Shown here piece by piece: positions 6,915-12,446 of a DNA stretch of 14,452 bases. The notes under the pieces are model-generated. The model was not told the origin of the DNA and ran no database searches. It was given only the letters and a program-made list of their open reading frames with translations. Each line of letters starts with the position of its first letter. Position 1 is the first letter of the stretch. A program made the position numbers and the translations under genes. The DNA is taken from assembly GCA_020025035.1 (NCBI GenBank), contig JAHHSU010000030.1, positions 1 through 14,452 on the forward strand, written 5' to 3'. This DNA is from Thomasclavelia sp. (GTDB taxonomy: Bacteria > Bacillota_I > Bacilli_A > Erysipelotrichales > Coprobacillaceae).

Positions 6915-8190
6915 ATGGATAAAACGCTTTTTTTCCTAAATAACATGCTTGATCTGCTAACATGTGTTCAATTCTTAGCAATTCATTATATTTTGCAATG
7001 CGTTCACTTCTAGATAACGAACCAGTTTTAATTTGATAGGTGTTTAATCCTAAAGCTAGACTTGCAATAGTTGTATCTTCACTTTCACCAGAACGATGAG
7101 AGATAATAGTTGTATAATGATTTTGTTTAGCTAAATCTATTGTTTGGATAGTTTGAGATAAGGTACCAATTTGATTAGGTTTAATGAGAATTGAGTTAGC
7201 AATTTTTTGATCAATTCCATCTTGTAAACGTTCAGGATTTGTTACAAATAAATCATCTCCAACTAGTTGGATTTTATTTCCTAGTCGTTTCGTAAGTTCT
7301 TTCCAACCTTCTATGTCTTCTTGATCAAGGCCATCTTCAATTGAAATAATTGGGTATCTACTTATTAGTTGTTCGTAATAGTCAATTAATTCTAAACTAG
7401 TAAGAGATCTATTTTCACTTTTAAGTTGATATAAGCCATCATGATAGAATTCACTACTTGCTACATCTATTGCAATATAAAAATCTTCACCTGGTATATA
7501 ATTAGCTTGCTTAATTGCTAAAATAATATAATCAATTGCTTCACAATTGTCTTTTAAATTTGGTGCAAAGCCTCCTTCATCTCCTTTAGATGTAATATGA
7601 TTATTTTGATGAAGTATTTTTTGCAGATGATGGAATACCTCAATACTTTGACGTAATGCTTCCTTAAAACTTTCTGCCTTTGTTGGAACAATCATAAATT
7701 CCTGAAAGTCAATATTATTGTCTGCATGCATACCACCATTAATGATATTCATCATAGGTGTTGGAAGTACGTAGCTATGAATCCCGCCTATATACTTAAA
7801 ATATGGCAAACCATAATAATTTGCAGCAGCTTTACTAATAGCTAATGAGGTTCCTAAAATTGCATTTGCACCAAGTTTTTTCTTATTTTTACTTCCATCT
7901 AAATCTATTAACATTTGGTCTAGTTCGTTTTGATGAGTAACGTCTTTACCAATGAGATTTTTTTGAATCGTTGTATTGACGTTATTGATAGCTTTTAATA
8001 CACCTTTTCCTAAATATCTTTTAGGATTTTCGTTTCTTAGTTCGTGTGCTTCAAATTTACCAGTTGATGCACCAGAAGGAACAATTGCTTTTCCAATTGC
8101 ACCTGAAACTGTTTCTACTTCTACTTCAATAGTTGGATTACCTCGTGAATCAATGACTTCTATAGCTTCAATTCTTGCGATTTTTGACAT
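6910..8190 (-). CDS. eno: Enolase (phosphopyruvate hydratase)
   Basis: This cytosolic glycolytic enzyme interconverts 2-phosphoglycerate and phosphoenolpyruvate. It has 426 residues, the usual length. Catalytic and Mg-binding elements are intact: PSGASTG loop (38-44), His155 in HADN, Glu164, Glu205 in GDEGG, Asp242, Glu285 in IEDG, Asp312 in GDDLF, general base Lys337 in LIKPNQIG, HRSG at 365-368 and Lys388 in QIKTGSLS. An in-frame ATG 17 codons further upstream is rejected. AAGGAGG stands just before the ATG at 8190 and the protein then begins MSKIARIEAI as in the family. The sequence shows some drift: KPNQIG where many bacteria have KVNQIG, and SGESEDTTIAS where SGETEDTTIAD is usual. It is not in a gap-pgk-tpi cluster and appears monocistronic with its own terminator. 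A TATAAT on the minus strand at 8238-8233 is a likely -10. Confidence 0.96.
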   Translation of the reverse strand: MSKIARIEAIEVIDSRGNPTIEVEVETVSGAIGKAIVPSGASTGKFEAHELRNENPKRYLGKGVLKAINNVNTTIQKNLIGKDVTHQNELDQMLIDLDGSKNKKKLGANAILGTSLAISKAAANYYGLPYFKYIGGIHSYVLPTPMMNIINGGMHADNNIDFQEFMIVPTKAESFKEALRQSIEVFHHLQKILHQNNHITSKGDEGGFAPNLKDNCEAIDYIILAIKQANYIPGEDFYIAIDVASSEFYHDGLYQLKSENRSLTSLELIDYYEQLISRYPIISIEDGLDQEDIEGWKELTKRLGNKIQLVGDDLFVTNPERLQDGIDQKIANSILIKPNQIGTLSQTIQTIDLAKQNHYTTIISHRSGESEDTTIASLALGLNTYQIKTGSLSRSERIAKYNELLRIEHMLADQACYLGKKAFYPY

Positions 8191-8232
8191 ATTAACCTCC
8201 TTATATAAATAGTGTGTAGCTATATTCAAAGA

Positions 8233-8261
8233 ATTATACACTTGTTTTTTGACATACGTTT
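8233..8261 (-). promoter_or_regulatory. Candidate eno promoter, overlapping the divergent rarA promoter
   Basis: Read on the minus strand there is a perfect TATAAT at 8238-8233, giving a start near 8226 and a leader of about 36 nt. The -35 (around 8261-8256) is poor. It overlaps or abuts the rarA -35 at 8249-8254, so the two divergent promoters may interfere. Confidence 0.45.
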
Positions 8262-8277
8262 TAGATTATTGTATGAT
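8249..8277 (+). promoter_or_regulatory. Strong sigma-A promoter of rarA
   Basis: A perfect TTGACA (8249-8254), a 17-nt spacer and TATGAT (8272-8277, one mismatch to TATAAT) put the start near 8284, some 16 nt before the start codon. Confidence 0.8.
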
Positions 8278-8299
8278 GTCAATTATTGGAGGGGATATT

Positions 8300-9556
8300 A
8301 TGCCTTTAGCAGAATTATTAAGACCTGAAAAATTAGAGGATGTTATTGGACAAGGTCACTTGATTGAAAAAGGAAAACCATTACAAAAAATCATGGAATC
8401 TGGTGAAATACCTAATATGATATTTTATGGTCCTCCTGGCGTAGGAAAAACAACAATTGCAAAAATGATCGCTAAGTATAGTGCAAAACAATATTATCAA
8501 CTTAATGGAACAAGTGCCTCTCTTTTAGATATTAAATCGATTATTCAAGAATCAGATAGTATATATGCATCTAATGGGATTATATTGTATCTAGATGAAA
8601 TACAATATTTTAATAAAAAACAACAACAATATTTATTAGAATATATAGAAAATGGAAAAATCACATTAATTGCATCTACTACTGAAAATCCTTATTTTTA
8701 TATTTATAATGCCCTTTTAAGTAGGTGTGTGGTATTTGAATTTAAACCAGTAGAAATAAATGAATTAATCAAGGGAATTAATAAAGCATATCACTTTTTA
8801 GAACAACAACATCATATTAAATTTAATATAGAAGAAGGTGTTCAAGAGTATATAGCAACAAATGCTTCAGGAGATGTACGAAAAGTATTAAACACAGTAG
8901 AATTAACTTATATTGTATCTAGAAGTAATGAACCTATCATCAATATTCAATTAGAAGCAATTCAACAGTTTATTCATCAAAATGGAATGAATTTTGATAC
9001 TAGTGGTGATCAACATTATGATTTACTTTCAGGACTTCAAAAATCAATTCGAGGAAGTGATCCAGATGCAGCACTATTTTATTTAGCAAAACTATTATGT
9101 GGAGGAGATTTATTATCTCCAATTAGACGTTTATTAGTAATTGCCTGTGAGGATATTGGAATGGCTTATCCTCAGGGTATTAGCATTGTGAAGGATTGTT
9201 GTGATAGTGCAATGCAATTAGGATTACCTGAAGCTAGAATTCCACTAGCTCAAGCAGTTATTGTTTTAGCAACTGCTCCTAAATCTAATTCTTTGTATGT
9301 GGCAATTTCAAAGGCAATGGAGGATGTAAAAAAAGGGAAGGGGACGCGATATCCACGTTGTATTCAAAATATTCATTATGATACAGCTAAAGATAAAGAT
9401 TTTAAGGAGTATTTATATCCTCATGATTATCCTAACCATTATATTTATCAACAATATTTACCTGATGATTTAAAAGGAGTATCTTATTACCATCCAGGAA
9501 GTAATAAACATGAGACACAAATTAAACAATATTGGGATTACATAAAGAAAAAATAA
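8300..9556 (+). CDS. rarA: Replication-associated recombination protein A (RarA/MgsA), AAA+ ATPase
   Basis: This clamp-loader-like AAA+ ATPase acts at stalled replication forks. It has 418 residues, slightly under the usual 420-450. The N-terminal RPEKLEDVIGQGHL matches the family. Walker A is GPPGVGKT (44-51). Walker B ends in LDE (98-100), followed by IQYFNKKQQ, the RarA version of the DEI-FNK signature. Sensor 1 is STTENP (126-131), and Arg142 in NALLSR is the likely arginine finger. The C-terminal half is the RarA oligomerisation region, recognisable by GSDPDAALFYLAKLLCGGD and the late YLPDDLKGVSYYHP. The usual family wording VPxHLRDAHYxGA is replaced by YPRCIQNIHYDTA. The start is placed at the ATG after GGAGGGG (8288-8294). 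A start 17 codons earlier would lie inside the promoter. It is monocistronic, diverges from eno, and ends in a shared terminator. Confidence 0.94.
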   Translation: MPLAELLRPEKLEDVIGQGHLIEKGKPLQKIMESGEIPNMIFYGPPGVGKTTIAKMIAKYSAKQYYQLNGTSASLLDIKSIIQESDSIYASNGIILYLDEIQYFNKKQQQYLLEYIENGKITLIASTTENPYFYIYNALLSRCVVFEFKPVEINELIKGINKAYHFLEQQHHIKFNIEEGVQEYIATNASGDVRKVLNTVELTYIVSRSNEPIINIQLEAIQQFIHQNGMNFDTSGDQHYDLLSGLQKSIRGSDPDAALFYLAKLLCGGDLLSPIRRLLVIACEDIGMAYPQGISIVKDCCDSAMQLGLPEARIPLAQAVIVLATAPKSNSLYVAISKAMEDVKKGKGTRYPRCIQNIHYDTAKDKDFKEYLYPHDYPNHYIYQQYLPDDLKGVSYYHPGSNKHETQIKQYWDYIKKK

Positions 9557-9581
9557 GGAAACACAAGGTGTTTCCTTATTT
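9551..9581. terminator. Bidirectional terminator between rarA and pgi
   Basis: The perfect 14-bp stem is AAATAAGGAAACAC (9551-9564) / GTGTTTCCTTATTT (9568-9581) with a 3-nt loop. On the minus strand it is followed by a U-rich ATTTTTTCTTT; on the plus strand by a looser T-rich stretch. The rarA stop (9554-9556) is inside the stem and the pgi stop lies just beyond it. Confidence 0.93.
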
Positions 9582-9584
9582 AGA

Positions 9585-10877
9585 TTATTTTTTGTTTTCA
9601 AATCCTGGTTTTCCAAGTAATTGAAACATATTTTTTTTATAAATTTCTACTCCAGGTTGATTAAATGGATTAACACCTAGTAAGTAAGCAGACATTGCAC
9701 ATGCTTTTTCAAAAAAATATACTAAATAACCAAATGAGTATGCATCCATTTTATCTAGAGTGATTACAATATTAGGAACATTTCCTTCGTTAGCGTGTGC
9801 TTCTAATGTACCTTTTGTAGCTTTTTTATTAACCTCATCTAATGATTTACCTGCTAAATAATTTAGTTGGTCTAGATTATCTTTATCACTAGGAATAAGG
9901 ATATCAGATATTGGAGATGTAACTTGTAAGATTGTTTCAAAAAGAACTTTATTTCCTTCTTGAATAAATTGACCTAATGAGTGTAAATCAGTAGAGAAAT
10001 TAGCAGAGGTAGGAAGAATTCCTTTTTCGTCCTTTCCTTCTGATTCTCCAAAAAGTTGTTTCCACCATTCTGCTAACATAGCATATTGTGGTTCATAGGT
10101 AACAAACATTTCTGCTAAATAACCTTTTTTATATAATAATTGTCTAGCAAGTGCATATTGATAGCATGCATTTGTTTCTAAATTATCGTCTGCATATATT
10201 TTTCTTGCATCATTTGCCCCTTGAAGCATTTTTTCAATATCTATTCCTGCAACTGCGATTGGAAATAATCCTACAGCAGTTAATACAGAATATCTTCCAC
10301 CAATATTATCTGGGATAGTATATGTTTCATATCCTTCTTGTAATGCAAGAGTTTTTAATGCTCCGTGTTTACTATCTGTTGTAGCAATAATACGTTTTTT
10401 TGCTTCTAGTTTTCCATAACGTTGGTTAGCGATTTCTTTAAAAATTCTAAATGCAATAGACGTTTCAGTAGTCGTACCAGATTTAGAAATACAGTTAATA
10501 GCAAATTCTTTATCTTCAATATATTTAATGACTTGATTTAGATAATTTGAAGAAAATGTATTTCCTATATAGATAATTTCTACCTTATTAGTTGGATACA
10601 ATCCATTTATTGCCTCAATTGCTGCTCTTGCACCTAAGTATGATCCACCAATTCCACATACTAATAACACATCTACTTGTTTTGCGATTTCAACGCTTTT
10701 TTTAAGAATTTGTTTTACTTCATCTTTATTATAGTTTGTAGGCCAATCAACCCAACCTAAAAAATCACTTCCTAATCCTGTTTGATGATGAATCATGTGA
10801 TGAATTTCTTTTATTTTATCTTTATATTCTAAAATATTTTCATTAATTTTTGCATTACTTAAATCTACGTTAATCAT
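9585..10877 (-). CDS. pgi: Glucose-6-phosphate isomerase
   Basis: This cytosolic enzyme interconverts glucose-6-phosphate and fructose-6-phosphate at the entry to glycolysis. It has 430 residues, the short Gram-positive form (about 450 in Bacillus), unlike the 550-residue proteobacterial type. Signatures in order are GIGGSYLGA (75-83), the phosphate-binding SKSGTTTE (131-138), GGRYS (193-197), and LFGESEGK with the presumed base Glu278. His299 in DLHSLGQF follows, then the C-terminal NPFNQPGVEIYKKNMF with presumed catalytic Lys414. These three positions are assigned from spacing in related enzymes. The start is the ATG at 10877 with GGGGGAAA upstream, which itself lies in the last codons of the preceding S1-protein gene. 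The 2-nt gap means the two genes form an operon with coupled translation. It ends at the hairpin shared with rarA. Confidence 0.97.
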   Translation of the reverse strand: MINVDLSNAKINENILEYKDKIKEIHHMIHHQTGLGSDFLGWVDWPTNYNKDEVKQILKKSVEIAKQVDVLLVCGIGGSYLGARAAIEAINGLYPTNKVEIIYIGNTFSSNYLNQVIKYIEDKEFAINCISKSGTTTETSIAFRIFKEIANQRYGKLEAKKRIIATTDSKHGALKTLALQEGYETYTIPDNIGGRYSVLTAVGLFPIAVAGIDIEKMLQGANDARKIYADDNLETNACYQYALARQLLYKKGYLAEMFVTYEPQYAMLAEWWKQLFGESEGKDEKGILPTSANFSTDLHSLGQFIQEGNKVLFETILQVTSPISDILIPSDKDNLDQLNYLAGKSLDEVNKKATKGTLEAHANEGNVPNIVITLDKMDAYSFGYLVYFFEKACAMSAYLLGVNPFNQPGVEIYKKNMFQLLGKPGFENKK

Positions 10878-10879
10878 TA

Positions 10880-11251
10880 TTATTTCCCCCTATTTTTCAT
10901 TTCTTCTTCAATCCAAATGTTTAACATTTTCTTTAATGGAGAAAATCCTTTTGGCGTTTCTTTAACAGCATCTTTAGAGTATTTAAATGAATACCTACGG
11001 TCTTTACGCTTTAAACGTGTATTTAATGCTTTTAAACTTAGTTTAGATTGACAAGTAGCATAATCAATATCAATCACTTTTACTGTTAAACGATCTCCTT
11101 TTTGAATATAGTTTTCTACATTTTTGACAAATCCATCTGATATTTCTGAAATATGAATAAGGCCAGTAGTAGAATCTGGTAATAACGCAAATGCACCATA
11201 AGGTTGTACACCAGTAATTTTTACATCAACAATATCTCCAATTTTAATCAT
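10880..11251 (-). CDS. yugI: S1 RNA-binding domain protein, YugI/GSP13 type
   Basis: This 123-residue cytosolic RNA-binding protein has a single S1 domain at residues 1-74 (IGDIVDVKITGVQPYGAF, GLIHISEISDGFV, KGDRLTVKVIDID, SKLSLKAL). A basic linker (RLKRKDRRYS) and a C-terminal amphipathic tail (FSPLKKMLNIWIEEEM) follow. That arrangement is typical of the YugI / general stress protein 13 / CvfD family, which is linked to ribosomes or translational regulation. The exact role in this organism is inferred. A GTG three codons upstream is only 1 nt from the ribosome binding site, so the ATG at 11251, ten nt after AAGGAG, is chosen. It lies 2 nt upstream of pgi. In Bacillus, yugI and pgi are also close neighbours, so the linkage appears conserved. 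A TATAAT read on minus at 11281-11276 is the likely -10. Confidence 0.9.
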   Translation of the reverse strand: MIKIGDIVDVKITGVQPYGAFALLPDSTTGLIHISEISDGFVKNVENYIQKGDRLTVKVIDIDYATCQSKLSLKALNTRLKRKDRRYSFKYSKDAVKETPKGFSPLKKMLNIWIEEEMKNRGK

Positions 11252-11275
11252 GTTAAACACACTCCTTATACATAA

Positions 11276-11281
11276 ATTATA
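11276..11281 (-). promoter_or_regulatory. Candidate -10 of the yugI-pgi operon
   Basis: A perfect TATAAT on the minus strand lies 25 nt before the yugI start codon. No convincing -35 is seen 17 nt upstream (TAGTGT), so the assignment is tentative. Confidence 0.4.
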
Positions 11282-11310
11282 GCATATTTATATAAAATAC
11301 ACTAGCTTTG

Positions 11311-11319
11311 TGATACAAT
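11311..11319 (+). promoter_or_regulatory. Candidate extended -10 promoter of the nfu gene
   Basis: TGATACAAT (TG-N-TACAAT) is an extended -10 with one mismatch, 35 nt before the nfu start codon. The -35 is weak, as is common with extended -10 promoters. It diverges from the yugI-pgi promoter. Confidence 0.5.
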
Positions 11320-11353
11320 AAAAAAGAATTGAATACTTTATTAGAGGTGGATT

Positions 11354-11581
11354 ATGGAAAATATTGAAAGTCAAATTATAGAAGTGTTAAATAAACTTCG
11401 ACCTTATTTACAACGTGATGGTGGAGATGTAGAATTTGAAGCATTTAAGGATGGAATAGTATATGTTCATATGCTTGGAGCATGTGCAGGTTGTTCCATG
11501 ATGGACGAAACATTAAAAGATGGAATTGAACAAATTTTACTTGAAGAAGTTCCAGGGGTTGTAGAAGTGATTGCTATTTAA
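11354..11581 (+). CDS. nfu: NifU C-terminal (Nfu) domain Fe-S scaffold protein
   Basis: This 75-residue protein consists only of the Nfu domain, which binds a 4Fe-4S cluster through a CxxC pair (usually bridging two protomers) and passes it to client apoproteins in the cytosol. The motif is ACAGC with Cys44 and Cys47, preceded by RPYLQRDGGDVEF, the family's N-terminal signature, and followed by METLK-like MDETLKDGI and the final VPGVVEVIAI. Length and layout match the stand-alone YutI-type proteins of Bacillota, in contrast to the two-domain NfuA of proteobacteria. AGAGGTGG (11343-11350) is the ribosome binding site. No other Fe-S assembly gene is next to it, and no terminator separates it from the next gene 60 nt downstream. 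Confidence 0.93.
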   Translation: MENIESQIIEVLNKLRPYLQRDGGDVEFEAFKDGIVYVHMLGACAGCSMMDETLKDGIEQILLEEVPGVVEVIAI

Positions 11582-11614
11582 ATAATTAAGTTGTGTTGAT
11601 TTGTTATTTTTTGC

Positions 11615-11621
11615 CATACTA
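11615..11621 (+). promoter_or_regulatory. CATACTA box, possible sigma-G-type -10
   Basis: CATACTA matches the -10 reported for forespore sigma-G promoters in Bacillus. It stands 21 nt before the start codon of the unknown gene at 11642. At the expected -35 distance the sequence is TGTGTT (11592-11597), a weak fit. Sigma-A reading (TTGTGT / CATACT) is also possible. Confidence 0.3.
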
Positions 11622-11641
11622 AAATTAAAAGGAGTGTTAGT

Positions 11642-12073
11642 ATGGTAAAAAAAGATTTGTTAATATCTTATTTAGTTCAAAATATTGAAATAAGTATGAT
11701 GTCACTAAAATATCTTCAAAAGTGTTTAAAAAGAAAACATAATTATGTATTAAAGGATATTGAGACATCTTTTATGTATCACCAAAAGTTACTTAAAAAA
11801 ATTAAAAAATCAGATTTAAATTACGTAAAAAAAAGGCATTGTTTTACTTATCATTATATTAAAAAGTCAATACGAAAAGAAGTTGAAAAAGATAATAGTG
11901 ATGCTAATATTGCAAGTATGATTGTAAAGGGATATAAACAAGGGGTAAAGCAGCTTGAAAAAGAAATAGATAAAAATAGAGATAAAACTAATATAGAGGT
12001 TTTATCTCTAGTTAAAGCCTATTTATCTTTTCTTGAAAATGAAATAAATACTTATATAAAATATATCTTATAG
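11642..12073 (+). CDS. Unknown basic, all-helical small protein
   Basis: I do not recognise this 143-residue protein. It has no signal peptide or membrane segment. Lys, Glu, Ile, Leu and Tyr dominate and there are almost no Gly or Pro residues, so it should be nearly all alpha-helix. There are perhaps four helices, broken near residues 55-60, 84-88 and 110-117 (the last break at KNRDKTN). The C-terminal half (IASMIVKGYKQGVKQLEKEI, then LSLVKAYLSFLENEINTYI) has the heptad look of ferritin-like four-helix bundles or spore-associated helical proteins. Two Cys are present (28, 67), the second flanked by His and Tyr (RHCFTYHY). AAAAGGAG (11627-11634) ends 7 nt before the ATG, so translation is likely. 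It may be read from the nfu promoter or from its own CATACTA box. There is no obvious terminator before the metK leader promoter. Confidence 0.75.
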   Translation: MVKKDLLISYLVQNIEISMMSLKYLQKCLKRKHNYVLKDIETSFMYHQKLLKKIKKSDLNYVKKRHCFTYHYIKKSIRKEVEKDNSDANIASMIVKGYKQGVKQLEKEIDKNRDKTNIEVLSLVKAYLSFLENEINTYIKYIL

Positions 12074-12075
12074 TA

Positions 12076-12104
12076 TTGCAATCAAAAAAAAAAATATGTA
12101 TAAT
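12076..12104 (+). promoter_or_regulatory. Sigma-A promoter of the metK leader transcript
   Basis: TTGCAA (12076-12081), a 17-nt spacer containing an A-tract, and a perfect TATAAT (12099-12104) put the start near 12111. The transcript would then carry a leader of about 335 nt holding the small ORF and the riboswitch. Confidence 0.78.
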
Positions 12105-12127
12105 GACTTCAGTTCAGTTGAATAATT

Positions 12128-12154
12128 TCAAGTTAATTATCCAAACTAACTTGA
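12128..12154 (+). promoter_or_regulatory. Leader hairpin next to the small-ORF ribosome binding site
   Basis: TCAAGTTA (12128-12135) and TAACTTGA (12147-12154) are exact reverse complements around an 11-nt loop. The 3' arm ends in the GA that begins the GAGGTGAG ribosome binding site (12153-12160). Folding would therefore take up its first two bases and could modulate initiation of the small ORF. Confidence 0.5.
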
Positions 12155-12164
12155 GGTGAGAATG

Positions 12165-12260
12165 ATGAATGACGATTTGTTGAAACTAATCGAATTGTAT
12201 CAAAGTATTGGATTAACTGATGAATTAATTGAACAAATGTTAATAAAACACGTTCATTAA
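12165..12260 (+). CDS. Small ORF (31 aa) in the metK leader, possible leader peptide
   Basis: The frame encodes 31 residues starting MNDDLLKLIEL and ending MLIKHVH, with a TAA stop. A second ATG immediately upstream (12162) would add one Met. GAGGTG at 12153-12158 stands 6 nt before the chosen ATG, an acceptable spacing. The sequence reads as one amphipathic, acidic helix (DDLLKLIELYQSIGLTDELI) and is not enriched in Met or any single amino acid, so it does not look like a classical attenuation peptide. It lies between the promoter and the SAM-I riboswitch, and its stop is 13 nt before riboswitch helix P1. It could be a functional micropeptide, a cis-acting leader ORF, or a chance frame. The ribosome binding site plus ATG favour translation, but no homologue is known to me. 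Confidence 0.5.
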   Translation: MNDDLLKLIELYQSIGLTDELIEQMLIKHVH

Positions 12261-12273
12261 AAGAAAATAAAAG

Positions 12274-12417
12274 CTCTTATTTAGAACCACTAGATTTGGG
12301 ATCGATGATGTGGTGGCAACCCTAATTCAAGAAGGTGCCTTTACCCAGGCGAGTTATACTCGGACAATAAGAGGAAAAACTTTAGTACATAAAGCTTTCC
12401 TCTTGAAAGCTTTTTTT
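12274..12417 (+). promoter_or_regulatory. SAM-I riboswitch (S box) controlling metK
   Basis: This SAM-binding RNA switches transcription off when SAM is plentiful. P1 is CTCTTATT (12274-12281) / AATAAGAG (12366-12373). P2 is ACCAC (12286-12290) / GTGGT (12310-12314), with the GATGA kink-turn element (12304-12308) and upper stem GAT/ATC. The P2 loop TGGG (12297-12300) pairs with CCCA (12344-12347), the S-box pseudoknot. P3 is GGCAACC / GGTGCC, as in the S-box core. P4 is CGAG (12350-12353) / CTCG (12359-12362). Without SAM, AAGAGGAAA (12369-12377) pairs with TTTCCTCTT (12396-12404) as antiterminator. With SAM, P1 holds AATAAGAG and the terminator at 12391-12417 forms. The shared strands make the two states exclusive. 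Confidence 0.93.
12391..12417 (+). terminator. Riboswitch-controlled terminator upstream of metK
   Basis: AAAGCTTTC (12391-12399) / GAAAGCTTT (12405-12413) form a 9-bp stem with loop CTCTT. The T-run 12411-12417 overlaps the end of the stem. It is disrupted when 12396-12404 is captured by the antiterminator. Confidence 0.92.
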
Positions 12418-12446
12418 AATGGAAGAATATAAGGGGGAAAGTATTT

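Noticed and set aside
7976..8212. 78-codon plus-strand ORF antisense to the eno start
   Set aside because: It lies wholly opposite the eno 5' end and upstream region, with no homology signature and no promoter in front of it.
8191..8241. 17-codon N-terminal extension of enolase
   Set aside because: It covers the AAGGAGG site and the promoter -10; family N-terminus begins at 8190.
8249..8299. 17-codon N-terminal extension of RarA
   Set aside because: It runs through the TTGACA/TATGAT promoter, so it would not be transcribed; GGAGGGG points to the ATG at 8300.
12083..12094. Poly-A tract as a slippage or mobile-element scar
   Set aside because: It lies in the spacer of a good promoter, where A-tracts are common; there are no direct repeats or element ends.
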